A stretch of DNA of 64,000 nucleotides from an uncultured Burkholderiaceae bacterium (lineage in GTDB: Bacteria; Pseudomonadota; Gammaproteobacteria; Burkholderiales; Burkholderiaceae_B), in the NCBI GenBank assembly GCA_934525625.1, contig CAKSZL010000006.1:1-64000 (forward strand), read 5' to 3'. Within the stretch, counting starts at the first letter, position 1; the number at the start of each line of letters is the position of its first letter. The notes beneath the pieces were generated by a model, which saw only the letters and a program-made list of their open reading frames with translations, had not been told where the DNA came from and ran no database searches. A program made the position numbers and the translations under genes. Below, in pieces: positions 36,644 to 44,219 of the stretch.

Positions 36644-37635
36644 GCCTGCCTCCGCAGCAAGGAAAACAGCGTGGTGCCGTTCTTGTCGGAGGGGTGCGAC
36701 GAGAACAGCGCGCTCAGGCCGTGCGGCGCGAACAGGATGATGGCGATGACGAGCACGCCCAGGGGCCAGTGCCAGTATTCGGTGTACTGCGGCAGGAACT
36801 CGACCAGCAGGCCCCACAGGCCCGCGCCCACGACTCCGCCCCAGCGATAGCCCATGCCGCCCAGCGCCACGACCACCAGCAGCTCGGCCGAATGCGTCCA
36901 TTGGATGGTGGTGGGGCTGATGAAGCCGTTTTGCGTCATCATCATGGCGCCGCCCAGGCCGGCGACGGCCGAGCAGATGATGAAGGCTTGCAACTGCAGC
37001 CGCCGGGTGGGGTAGCCCAGCGCGCGCATACGCGTTTCGTTGTCGCGGATGCCGATGACCGCCTTGCCGAAGCGCGATTCGATCATGCGGAAGAACAGCG
37101 CCAGGCTCAACACGAACATCGCCAGCACGACGCCGTACAGTACGTTGAGGTTGCCGGAATCCTGGCCGAAGCCGAATTGCAGGGGGGTGGACAAAATATA
37201 GCCGTCGTCGCCGCCATACATGCGCAGCGACACCGCGATGTAATAGACCATTTCGGCGAAAGCCAGCGTGATCATCAGAAAATACATGCCGCGCGTGCGC
37301 AGCACGACTAGGCCGATCAGGAAGGCCGCGACCGCCGAGATCAGCGTGGCGCCTATCCATAGCAGCCACACCGAATCGACGCCGGCCTCCACCAGCGCCA
37401 CCATGGCGTAGGCGCCTATGCCGATGAAGCCGGCGTGGCCCAGCGCGATCATGCCGCCGTAGCCGGCCAGGAAGTTCAGGCTGGTGGCGATCATCATCGC
37501 GATCATCAGGCGTATGACGAAGCCGGTGTAGTAGTCCAGCCCTATGGATTCGGCGATGAAGGGGAAGATCGCCAGCGCGGCCAGGAAAGCCAGCGGCCCC
37601 AGGCGTCCGAAAAGCGTCGTTTGTTTTTGGGTCAT
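36640..37635 (-). CDS. Branched-chain-type ABC transporter permease (LivM-like)
   Basis: 331 residues with about nine transmembrane segments. 'MIATSLNFLAGYGGMIALGHAGFIGIGAYAMVAL' and 'RFGKAVIGIRDNETRMRALGYPTRRLQLQAFIICSAVAGLGGAMM' (the EAA-like coupling region) are characteristic of LivM. The start MTQKQTTLFGRLG at 37635 directly follows the livH-like stop (2 bp). Works with the LivH-like permease to form the membrane channel. Confidence 0.93.
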   Translation of the reverse strand: MTQKQTTLFGRLGPLAFLAALAIFPFIAESIGLDYYTGFVIRLMIAMMIATSLNFLAGYGGMIALGHAGFIGIGAYAMVALVEAGVDSVWLLWIGATLISAVAAFLIGLVVLRTRGMYFLMITLAFAEMVYYIAVSLRMYGGDDGYILSTPLQFGFGQDSGNLNVLYGVVLAMFVLSLALFFRMIESRFGKAVIGIRDNETRMRALGYPTRRLQLQAFIICSAVAGLGGAMMMTQNGFISPTTIQWTHSAELLVVVALGGMGYRWGGVVGAGLWGLLVEFLPQYTEYWHWPLGVLVIAIILFAPHGLSALFSSHPSDKNGTTLFSLLRRQA

Positions 37636-37637
37636 GC

Positions 37638-38558
37638 TCAGCCTCGCGCCGGGAAAAGGCCCGAAGGCTTGAAGCACAGGACGACTATCATCAGCACGTA
37701 CATCAGCACGCTGGCCAGCGCCGGGCCGACGTCGGCGGCGATGACCGGCGAGGCGATCTCGCCCAGCAGCGCGGGTATGAAGGCGCGCCCGGCGGTGTCG
37801 ACGATGCCCACCAGCAAGGCGGCGATGAAGGCGCCGCGTATCGAGCCTATGCCGCCGATGACGATGATGACCAGCGCGGGAATCAGGACGGCCTCGCCCA
37901 TGCCGGTTTGCACCGAGGTGATGGGGCCCATCATGGCGCCGCCCACGCCGGCCAGCGCCGCGCCCAGCAGGGCGATACAGGTGAACACGCGGCGCACCCG
38001 TATGCCCATGAGCTGGGTCATTTCGCGGTTGGAAGCGCCGGCCCGCACCAGCATGCCCAGGCGGGTGTGGGCCATCATGAAGTACAGCGCGATCGCCAGC
38101 GCGATGCCCACGCCTATGACCAGCAGGCGAAACGCGGGGTATTCGAAGGCGCCGAACAGCGTGATGGGGCCGCTGAGGGAAGGCGGCGTCGCGGCGAACA
38201 GCGGGGTGGGGCCCCAGAAGTACTTGACGGCGTCGTTGCAGATGAGGATGACGCCGAAAGTGGCCACCACCTGGTTCATGTGGCTGCGCTTGTACAGGCG
38301 GCGGATGAGGCTGATTTCCAGTATGGCGCCGGCGATCATGGTAAGCGCCACGGCGCACAGCAGCGCCATGGGAAACGATTCCAGCACCCTGTAGGCGGTG
38401 GCCGCGAAATAGGCGCCCAGCATGAACAGCGTGCCGTGCGCCAGGTTCATGGTGTCCATGACGCCGAACACGATGGTCAGCCCTGCCGCCATCAGGAACA
38501 GCACCAGGCCGAAGCCTATGCCGTTCATGAGTTGTTCGAGTAGAGAAAGAAGGTTCAT
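37638..38558 (-). CDS. Branched-chain-type ABC transporter permease (LivH-like)
   Basis: 306 residues with about eight transmembrane segments. 'GFGLVLFLMAAGLTIVFGVMDTMNLAHGTLFMLGAYFAATAYR' and 'GMLVRAGASNREMTQLMGIRVRRVFTCIALLGAALAGVGGAMMGP' are the LivH core. The start MNLLSLLEQLMNGIGFG at 38558 fits the family and has AAGAAGG upstream; a longer reading adds 18 residues without family support. First gene of the transporter unit, preceded by two XylS-like sites (38622-38668). Confidence 0.93.
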   Translation of the reverse strand: MNLLSLLEQLMNGIGFGLVLFLMAAGLTIVFGVMDTMNLAHGTLFMLGAYFAATAYRVLESFPMALLCAVALTMIAGAILEISLIRRLYKRSHMNQVVATFGVILICNDAVKYFWGPTPLFAATPPSLSGPITLFGAFEYPAFRLLVIGVGIALAIALYFMMAHTRLGMLVRAGASNREMTQLMGIRVRRVFTCIALLGAALAGVGGAMMGPITSVQTGMGEAVLIPALVIIVIGGIGSIRGAFIAALLVGIVDTAGRAFIPALLGEIASPVIAADVGPALASVLMYVLMIVVLCFKPSGLFPARG

Positions 38559-38621
38559 GAAATTTTCTGTTGTCCGATAAATACCGCCGACCAGATTCTT
38601 GGGGATATTCACAGTGGCGAC

Positions 38622-38668
38622 TATCCGAAATAGGCAGTCGGGGGTGCGGCGCTATCCGAATCCAGCAG
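38622..38668 (-). promoter_or_regulatory. Two XylS/BenR-like activator half-sites upstream of the livH-like gene
   Basis: TATCCG-N6-GCAG occurs at 38622-38637 and 38653-38668, 31 bp apart (three helical turns), oriented toward the livH-like gene 64 bp away. Same motif and orientation relative to the gene as the pair at 32574-32609, so the same AraC-type regulator probably controls both. Confidence 0.7.
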
Positions 38669-38771
38669 AAATCAGGGTAATGCCGAAGGCGGCGCGAGCC
38701 GCTCTGCCATTAGCGGACAAGCCATGCCAGTAACGGCTATTGCACGCTTTTGCAGCGTATTAAAGTGCCTC

Positions 38772-38837
38772 ATCCCATTCTCATATCGAACGATTGCTTT
38801 GCCGCCTGCGGGTACTCGTTCGATATGAGAATGGGAT
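38772..38837. repeat. Perfect 22-nt inverted repeat upstream of the dioxygenase operon
   Basis: Arms 38772-38793 and 38816-38837 are exact complements, loop 22 nt with TTGCTTTGCC at its left edge and GGGTAC at its right edge. The element resembles that at 30040-30143 (shared AACGATT(A/G)CTTTG(T/C)C and GTACTCGTT), although the arms differ. It lies 37 bp upstream of the dioxygenase start codon, so it would be in the message leader or promoter. Confidence 0.88.
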
Positions 38838-38873
38838 CACAGCGGCTATTCCTGCCCGCTTCTGGAGGACACC

Positions 38874-40202
38874 ATGAACATCAGCAACGCGGAAATCGCA
38901 AATCTGGTCCAGCCGGACCGGGTACATAAAAGCATTTATACCGACCCCGACGTTTTCGCGCTGGAAATGCAGCGCATTTATGGCCAGGCCTGGATATACG
39001 TGGGCCACGAAAGCCAGGTCAAGAACAAGGGCGACTACCACACGACGCGCATCGGCGACCAGGACGTCATCATGCTGCGCTGTATGGACAACACCATTAG
39101 CGTGCTCTATAACCGCTGTCCGCACAAGGGGTCGCAACTCGTGCCCCACGGCGACGGCAACGTGGGCGGGTTTCTGCGCTGTCCCTACCACGCCTGGACG
39201 TTCAAGCTAAGCGGTGAACAACTGGGCGTGCCCCTGCGGCGCGGCATGGAAGGCACGTCCTTCAACAAAGACGACCCCACGTTCTCGATGCGCCCGCTGG
39301 CGCGCGTGGATTCGTATCGCGGCTTCGTGTTCGCCAGCCAGGCCGAAGGCGGCCCCGACCTGGTCACCTTCCTGGGCGGCGCGGCGTCGTCCATCGACAA
39401 CCTGTGCGACCGCTCGCCCGAAGGCGAGGTCGAGGTCGTGGGTGGCGTCTTCCAGGTGATGCAGCAGTCCAACTGGAAGGTCTTCTACGAAAACCTGCAC
39501 GACACCATGCACGCGCCCATCACGCACGAGTCGTCGTTCGTGGCGGCGCGCGAAGAGGCCGCCGACCTGGGCGAGATGCCTTTCGAGCTGCTCATCATGG
39601 ACGGCAACGGCGAGCCCTACGAGTTCTGGGAAAAGCTGGAGCTGTGCGCCTACCCCTATGGCCATGGCTATATGGAAGCCATCTTCGACCCGGCCGCCGC
39701 CACGCGCGATCCGGTGTCGCGCCAGCACTTCGAATCGCTGGCCGAGGTGCACGGCGAAGAAAAAGCGCGTGAAATCCTGGGCATGAACCGCCACAACACC
39801 GTCATCTACGGCAGCGGTTCGCCGCACACGGTGTTCCAGCAGTTTCGTGTGATCCGGCCCGTCAGCGTCAACCGCACGCTGATCGAGATCCAGACCTTCC
39901 GCCTGAAAGGCGCGCCCGACGTCGTGTTCGACCGCGCGCTTACCTACACCAACATCATCAACTCGCCGTCGTCCAACGTGATGCCCGACGACGTCGAACT
40001 GTACCGGCGCTGCCAGGAAGGCAACCTGACGAACGGCGGCGACTGGGTCAGCCATCACCGCTATGCCGGCACCGACAAAAAGACGCCCGAAGGCATGGTG
40101 TCCGTGAACGGCACCAGCGAACTGCCCATGCGCAACCAGTTCGCCGCCTGGAAGGAATACATGCTGACCGATTGGAACCAGGAGAAAAAACATGCTGCTT
40201 GA
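38874..40202 (+). CDS. Rieske ring-hydroxylating dioxygenase, alpha subunit
   Basis: 442 residues. Rieske ligands Cys82-x-His84 ('RCPHKG') and Cys103-xx-His106 ('CPYHAW'). The catalytic-iron motif 'ENLHDTMHAPITHESS' gives Asp210, His213 and His218. The adjacent beta subunit makes it an alpha3beta3-type enzyme of the benzoate/anthranilate/halobenzoate class; the exact aromatic substrate cannot be read from sequence. The gene runs 11 bp into the beta gene. No ferredoxin or reductase gene follows, so electrons must come from an unlinked reductase. Confidence 0.92.
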   Translation: MNISNAEIANLVQPDRVHKSIYTDPDVFALEMQRIYGQAWIYVGHESQVKNKGDYHTTRIGDQDVIMLRCMDNTISVLYNRCPHKGSQLVPHGDGNVGGFLRCPYHAWTFKLSGEQLGVPLRRGMEGTSFNKDDPTFSMRPLARVDSYRGFVFASQAEGGPDLVTFLGGAASSIDNLCDRSPEGEVEVVGGVFQVMQQSNWKVFYENLHDTMHAPITHESSFVAAREEAADLGEMPFELLIMDGNGEPYEFWEKLELCAYPYGHGYMEAIFDPAAATRDPVSRQHFESLAEVHGEEKAREILGMNRHNTVIYGSGSPHTVFQQFRVIRPVSVNRTLIEIQTFRLKGAPDVVFDRALTYTNIINSPSSNVMPDDVELYRRCQEGNLTNGGDWVSHHRYAGTDKKTPEGMVSVNGTSELPMRNQFAAWKEYMLTDWNQEKKHAA

Positions 40203-40725
40203 CCGTACTTTCGATTACTCCGTCGAACCCGTCTCCAGCCTGTCGCTGTCGCCCGAGGCGGTGCAAGGCATTCAGCAATTCCTGTTCCACGAGGCCCGGC
40301 TGCTGGACGAACGCCGCCTGGACGAATGGCTTGAACTGTGGACGCCGGACGGCCGCTACTGGGTGCCGCGCGTGCACGGCCAGGAAAACCCCTTCGACCA
40401 CGTCTCGCTGTTCTGGGAAGACGCCATGCTGCGCGAAGTGCGCGTGCGCCGCGTGAACCATCCGCGCAACTGGTCGCAGCAGCCGCCCACGCGCGGCAAC
40501 CGCCTCATAGGCAACATCAGCATAGAAGGCGCGGACGCCGCGGGCCACATCATCGTGCGTTCGTGCCTGCACGTCGTCGAAACCCGCCTGGATTCGCGCT
40601 ACTTCGGCGCCAGCGTGTTCCACAAGCTGGCCGCCACCGAGCAAGGCGGCTGGGCCATACAGTTCAAGCAGGTCAACCTGACCAACTGTGAAGGCGTAAT
40701 GGGCATGCTGGACATGCATTTCTAA
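40192..40725 (+). CDS. Ring-hydroxylating dioxygenase, beta subunit
   Basis: 177 residues with an NTF2-like fold: 'QFLFHEARLLDERRLDEWLELWTPDGRYWVPRVHGQENPFDHVSLFWEDAMLREVRVRRV' is the family signature, and the end 'QFKQVNLTNCEGVMGMLDMHF' matches aromatic dioxygenase small subunits. It is structural and helps shape the active-site pocket. Overlaps the alpha gene by 11 bp (ATG inside the alpha 3' end). Confidence 0.93.
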   Translation: MLLDRTFDYSVEPVSSLSLSPEAVQGIQQFLFHEARLLDERRLDEWLELWTPDGRYWVPRVHGQENPFDHVSLFWEDAMLREVRVRRVNHPRNWSQQPPTRGNRLIGNISIEGADAAGHIIVRSCLHVVETRLDSRYFGASVFHKLAATEQGGWAIQFKQVNLTNCEGVMGMLDMHF

Positions 40726-40741
40726 GCGAAGGAGAAACCGA

Positions 40742-41554
40742 TTGAGCACGAACACCCAAGCGCTGCGCCTGGCAGGCAAGACAGCCATCGTCACCGGCGC
40801 GTCGCAAGGCCTGGGCGCCGACATCGCGGCGGTACTGGCGGGCCAGGGCGCCAACGTCGTCCTGGTGGGGCGCGGCCGCGAGGCCGGTGAAGCCGTGGCC
40901 GCCGGCATAGGCGAGCGCGCGGTGTTCTGCGAAACCGACGTCACCTCCGACGCGGCCATAGACGCCTGCGTGGATTTCACGCTGAAGCGCTTCGGCCGCA
41001 TCGACCTGCTGGTCAACAACGCCTGCAGCTATGCCGACGAAGGCTTGGCGTCCCCGCGCGAGCTTTGGTTCCAGACCTTGAACGTCAACCTGATCTCGGC
41101 CGCCATCTTCACCCAGAAGGCGACGCCGCACATGACGCGCGGCGGCGTGGTCGTCAACATGGGCAGCACCGGGGGCAAGTTCGGGGCGATGGGCCGGGCC
41201 ATCTACCCGGCCTCCAAGGCGGCCATGCTGCAAATCACGCGCAACTTCGCCGTCGCCCTGGCCCCGGCTGGCATACGCGTGCTGGCGGTATCGCCGGCCT
41301 GGACGTGGTCGCCCTCCACCGAGCGCATGAGCAACGGCTCCATTGAGCGCGCCGATGCGGTGGGCGCGCATTTCCATCCGCTGGGCCGCGTGGGCCGAGG
41401 CGAGGAAATCGGCCGGGTCGTGGCGTTTCTGGCTAGCGACGAAGCTTCGTGGATGACGGGCGTGGACGTGCCCGTCGATGGCGGGTTCTCCATGCTGGGG
41501 CCGGACCAGGGCATCTCGCCGCGCGAGTGGTTCGCGCGGCTGGCGGGCGACTGA
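40742..41554 (+). CDS. SDR, probable cis-dihydrodiol dehydrogenase
   Basis: 270 residues. Rossmann 'VTGASQGLGADIAAVLAGQGANVVLVGR', 'NNACSYADEGLASP' and the catalytic 'GSTGGKFGAMGRAIYPASKAAM' (Ser, Tyr, Lys) are intact, with 'FLASDEASWMTGVDVPVDGGFSM' near the end. Start is TTG at 40742 with AAGGAG 8 nt upstream, 16 bp after the beta gene. The order alpha-beta-SDR resembles benABD, where the SDR rearomatises the cis-diol to a catechol; that role is inferred from position. Confidence 0.82.
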   Translation: MSTNTQALRLAGKTAIVTGASQGLGADIAAVLAGQGANVVLVGRGREAGEAVAAGIGERAVFCETDVTSDAAIDACVDFTLKRFGRIDLLVNNACSYADEGLASPRELWFQTLNVNLISAAIFTQKATPHMTRGGVVVNMGSTGGKFGAMGRAIYPASKAAMLQITRNFAVALAPAGIRVLAVSPAWTWSPSTERMSNGSIERADAVGAHFHPLGRVGRGEEIGRVVAFLASDEASWMTGVDVPVDGGFSMLGPDQGISPREWFARLAGD

Positions 41555-41623
41555 AGCGCGATTTTTCGTGTAACTCATGCGGCACCGGCGGGCGAGGAGC
41601 TGCCGGTGCCGCATGCGCTTGCT

Positions 41624-42319
41624 TCAGAACGCCGCCGAGATGGCGAACTCCACCCGCGAGCCGGCCAGCCCGGGGAACATCCGCTTGGCTTTGGCGTCGC
41701 TGGCATGGAAGGTCAGGCGCGCTTCGAAGGGCGCCTGGAACGCCCAGGCCACGCTTAGCGAGCCGTGCGTGTAGCTGTCGGAATCCTTGAGGAAATAACG
41801 CGCCACGGCGCCTTCCAGGCTGAACTGGTCGTTGATGGGGTAGCGCGCGCCCAGTTGCACGTAGGTGCCGCGGCTGCCGCCGCCCATGGCGTTGGTGGAG
41901 TGGGCCAGCGCCAGCCAGTAGTTCTCGCGCCAGGTGATGCTGGCGTTGATTTCATTCCAGTTCAGGTCGACGTCGGCCGAAGGGTACTGGTAGCGCAGGC
42001 CATAGACGTCCAGCGCCCAGTCCGGGGCGATCTCGCCGCTCCAGCCGGCGACGAAGTTGAATTCGGTGCGCGCGCCGTTGTCGGGCTCGAACTTCACGCT
42101 GGAACCCCATACCGAGGCGTACAGGCCGGAGCTGTGGGTGTACTGCAGCCCGGCCTGGACGGCCGGGTCTTTGTCCGATTGCGAAACGCCGCGCCACATG
42201 TAGTTGGTGGTGAGGGTGGCGTTGCCGGAGAATTCCGCGTGGGCTTGAGGGGCCAGGCCGTAAAGCAGGCCGGCGGCGAAGAGGGCGCTTATTCGGCGCG
42301 CGTGCAGTGGGGTAGACAT
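41624..42319 (-). CDS. TorF-family putative outer-membrane porin
   Basis: 231 residues. A signal peptide (to about residue 28, 'APQAHA') precedes alternating amphipathic beta-strands with aromatic girdles, starting 'EFSGNATLTTNYMWRGVSQSDKDPAVQAGLQYTHSSGLYASVWGSSV', the TIGR02001/TorF signature, and ending in F as expected for BAM recognition. Members are small beta-barrels of unknown specificity. Convergent with the dioxygenase operon; possibly used for entry of its substrate, but no direct evidence. Confidence 0.85.
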   Translation of the reverse strand: MSTPLHARRISALFAAGLLYGLAPQAHAEFSGNATLTTNYMWRGVSQSDKDPAVQAGLQYTHSSGLYASVWGSSVKFEPDNGARTEFNFVAGWSGEIAPDWALDVYGLRYQYPSADVDLNWNEINASITWRENYWLALAHSTNAMGGGSRGTYVQLGARYPINDQFSLEGAVARYFLKDSDSYTHGSLSVAWAFQAPFEARLTFHASDAKAKRMFPGLAGSRVEFAISAAF

Positions 42320-42578
42320 GGTGCGTTCTCCTCGTTGACATGGCGGATTGCCATTTTTCGATTATTCACAATATTCTGTATACAGTCTACATTTATATTA
42401 TGCGCCGCAGCAAAAAATTGGTGTTCAGCCAGAAAAAATCCTGATATTCATTGATTTTCATGGAAATTTCACGCTTCTCGCCGCTTTCTCGGAGTGTAGC
42501 CATGCAGCATCAATCGAGCTTGGCGTTCGGAGCGCGGGTGGTTGCCGGGACGGCGGGAGTAGAATGAAAAGCTTGAAC
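42320..42578. other. AT-rich upstream region of the TorF-like gene
   Basis: From 42350 to 42480 the sequence is markedly AT-rich for this genome (for example TTATTCACAATATTCTG and CTACATTTATATTATGC) and probably contains promoters for the minus-strand porin gene and the fluoride riboswitch transcript. No coding sequence is recognised. Confidence 0.45.
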
Positions 42579-42655
42579 GGAGATGGCATGCCTCCGATAA
42601 CCGCTGCGTCCCGCAGCTGATGATGCCTACGACTGGCCGGACAGGCCGCGTAGGT
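42579..42655 (+). promoter_or_regulatory. Fluoride riboswitch (crcB motif) with expression-platform hairpin
   Basis: GGAGATGGCATGCCTCCGAT (42579-42598), then AACCGCTGCG...CGCAGC and CTGATGATGCCTAC (42617-42630), match the crcB RNA consensus in order and spacing, including the GATGGCAT and TGATGATGCCTAC conserved blocks. Immediately downstream GCCTACG (42625-42631) can instead pair with CGTAGGT (42649-42655) around an inner GGCC/GGCC stem, an alternative fold that would disrupt the aptamer. It sits 46-120 nt upstream of crcB. Confidence 0.93.
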
Positions 42656-42700
42656 GCGTGCCCGTCCGCCATAACCCCATACGAACAAGGACGACACCAC

Positions 42701-43084
42701 ATGTGGAAGCACATTCTTGCGATTGCCCTGGGCTCGACGGCCGGCGGTCTGCTGCGCTGGCGCCTGAGCGTGGGCCTGAACGGCTTACTGCCGCAGATGC
42801 CCCTGGGCACGCTGGCATCCAACCTGATCGCGGGCTACATCGTGGGCCTGGCCGTGGCCTGGATGGCCCAGGCGCCCGGCTTGTCGCCGGAATGGCGCTT
42901 GCTCATCATTACCGGTTTTTGCGGCGGGTTATCTACTTTTTCCACGTTTTCGGCCGAAATAGTGGCTCTGCTGCAGCGCGGGCACTATGCCTGGGCGCTG
43001 GGTGGAATCGCCGTCCACCTGCTGGGCTCGCTGGCGATGACCGGCCTGGGCATTGCGACGGTGCTGTGGGCGCGGGGCGGCTAG
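42701..43084 (+). CDS. crcB: Fluoride channel CrcB (Fluc)
   Basis: 127 residues with four transmembrane helices. '[14 protein letters not shown]', '[19 protein letters not shown]' and '[20 protein letters not shown]' are the CrcB/Fluc signature, including the Na+-binding GxxGGLTTFSTF-type region. Exports fluoride as a dual-topology dimer. ATG at 42701 with CAAGG upstream. The fluoride riboswitch immediately upstream gives strong functional support. Confidence 0.96.
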   Translation: MWKHILAIALGSTAGGLLRWRLSVGLNGLLPQMPLGTLASNLIAGYIVGLAVAWMAQAPGLSPEWRLLIITGFCGGLSTFSTFSAEIVALLQRGHYAWALGGIAVHLLGSLAMTGLGIATVLWARGG

Positions 43085-43271
43085 CCTGTCGTACCAGCCG
43101 CTTTCAATTCATCACCCAAAGACATGGCGCCCGCGGCAAACGCCGAGAAAAACGGCGTTATGATTGTTACAGTGCAAAGGCCTAAGCGCCCATGCGCAAT
43201 CCGTTGCCGCATCGGCGGCTTTTTTAACGAGAAACCATGACCGGCCCCGGTCGGGACAGAGGCGGAAAATC

Positions 43272-43523
43272 ATGCATAAAACAAAATTCGTCGTTGCCTT
43301 GCTTAGTTTGGGGATGCTGGCGGCATGCCAGTCGCCTTCTCAGTCGCGCAATCAGCACAGCTCGGGCAATGCCGAGTTCAATTGCATTGCCGGGACGGTG
43401 GGCGGAGCCATTGTCGGCGGCCTGTTGGGCAACTCCATCGGCAAGGGCCGTGGGCGTACCGCCGCAACAGCGGTCGGCATCGGCGCCGGTGGTTATCTCG
43501 GCAACAGAGTGGGCTGCAACTGA
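43272..43523 (+). CDS. Small glycine-zipper lipoprotein
   Basis: 83 residues. A lipoprotein signal with lipobox 'LAAC' (Cys18) is followed by a polar stretch and a glycine-zipper segment 'GTVGGAIVGGLLGNSIGKGRGRTAATAVGIGAGGYLGNRVGCN' (two GxxxG-rich helices), similar to the 2TM glycine-zipper domain of Rick_17kDa_Anti/SlyB-like proteins. Likely an outer- or inner-membrane-associated envelope protein. ATG at 43272 chosen for the signal peptide. The EF-hand gene follows after 11 bp. Confidence 0.82.
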   Translation: MHKTKFVVALLSLGMLAACQSPSQSRNQHSSGNAEFNCIAGTVGGAIVGGLLGNSIGKGRGRTAATAVGIGAGGYLGNRVGCN

Positions 43524-43534
43524 AGGAGATTCCC

Positions 43535-43897
43535 ATGAAGAAATACCTACCCCTAGCCATTGCCCTGGCCTTGTCCGTACCCGCCCTGGCCGTGGCCCAG
43601 GAAGGCGAACAGTTGATGACCCGCGAACATTTCGATCAACTCGACACCGACAACAGCGGCACCGTCAGCCGGAAGGAATACCAGCAGTTCATGGAAAGCG
43701 CCTTCATCAAGCTGGATGCCGACGGCAGCGGCAGCCTCAGCAAGAACGAAGCCCTTACGGTGCTGTCGCCCGAACAGTTCGACGGCGTGGACACCGACAA
43801 GAACGGCCAACTCAGCCACGGCGAATTCATCAACCAGGTCATGTCCGACTTCGACCGCAACGACAAAGGCGGCGACGGCGAGCTGCGGCATCCGTAA
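43535..43897 (+). CDS. Periplasmic EF-hand calcium-binding protein
   Basis: 120 residues. A signal peptide (MKKYLPLAIALALSVPALAVA) precedes three EF-hand loops: DTDNSGTVSRKE, DADGSGSLSKNE and DTDKNGQLSHGE, and a fourth, imperfect loop (DRNDKGGDGEL) at the C-terminus. All loop positions 1, 3, 5 and 12 carry oxygen ligands, so calcium binding is expected. AAGGAG precedes the ATG. Cotranscribed with the glycine-zipper lipoprotein and closed by a strong terminator. Confidence 0.88.
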   Translation: MKKYLPLAIALALSVPALAVAQEGEQLMTREHFDQLDTDNSGTVSRKEYQQFMESAFIKLDADGSGSLSKNEALTVLSPEQFDGVDTDKNGQLSHGEFINQVMSDFDRNDKGGDGELRHP

Positions 43898-43921
43898 ACG
43901 CGGCGCACGAACGCCGATATG

Positions 43922-43960
43922 AAAGGCCAGCCCAGAATCCTCCGGGCTGGCCTTTTCTTT
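43922..43960 (+). terminator. Rho-independent terminator after the EF-hand gene
   Basis: AAAGGCCAGCCC (43922-43933) pairs perfectly with GGGCTGGCCTTT (43944-43955), loop 10 nt, followed by TTTTCTTT. Confidence 0.9.
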
Positions 43961-43990
43961 GATGCGTCTTATATCGTGCGGCTTACGCTA

Positions 43991-44215
43991 GCGCATTTTC
44001 GGTTTAGAAGTAGAAGTGCTTCTTGCCCACAAAACCGTGGCCCCACGCTGCGCCTGCGGCTTGCTGTCCACCTCGCGGCCTGCATGCCGCTCCGATTCGC
44101 CAGGCATGGGACAGTCCGAAAGGACTCTCCCATGTCCGGGCTCATCCCCCAAGGGGGCTTTTTTGCCTTGGGGCGGCCCGGCGGCAAAAAGTGGTCTCGG
44201 CCCGCTGCGAGGGCC
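43991..44215. repeat. GC-rich repeat copy split by a palindromic insertion
   Basis: Begins GCGCATTTTCGGTTTAG, similar to the end of the 58.4-kb element. It continues CCACAAAACCGTGGCCCCACGC, GCGCCTGCGGCTTGCTG(TCC), and resumes after about 76 bp with CCCCCAAGGGGGCTTTTTTG, CCTTGGGGCGGCCCGGCGGC and GTGGTCTCGGCCCGCTGCG. The intervening DNA contains CATGGGACAGTCC-GAAA-GGACTCTCCCATG (44104-44133), a 13-bp stem with one mismatch. The CCCCC/GGGGG-T6 part could terminate transcripts arriving from the left. Confidence 0.75.
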
Positions 44216-44219
44216 AGCC

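Larger units (their letters stand above)
38559..38873. promoter_or_regulatory. Divergent regulatory region between livH-like and dioxygenase genes
   Basis: Holds the two activator half-sites (38622-38668) on the livH side and the long hairpin (38772-38837) on the dioxygenase side. TCTGGAGGACACC provides the ribosome site of the dioxygenase alpha gene. Palindromic TTGCA(C)...TGCA sequence lies around 38738-38755. No clear sigma70 promoter was identified. Confidence 0.5.

Noticed and set aside
35175..38558. Assignment of liv genes to amino-acid uptake
   Set aside because: The genes are of the branched-chain type, but context with Rieske oxygenases and XylS-like sites favours an aromatic substrate, so no liv gene symbols were assigned.
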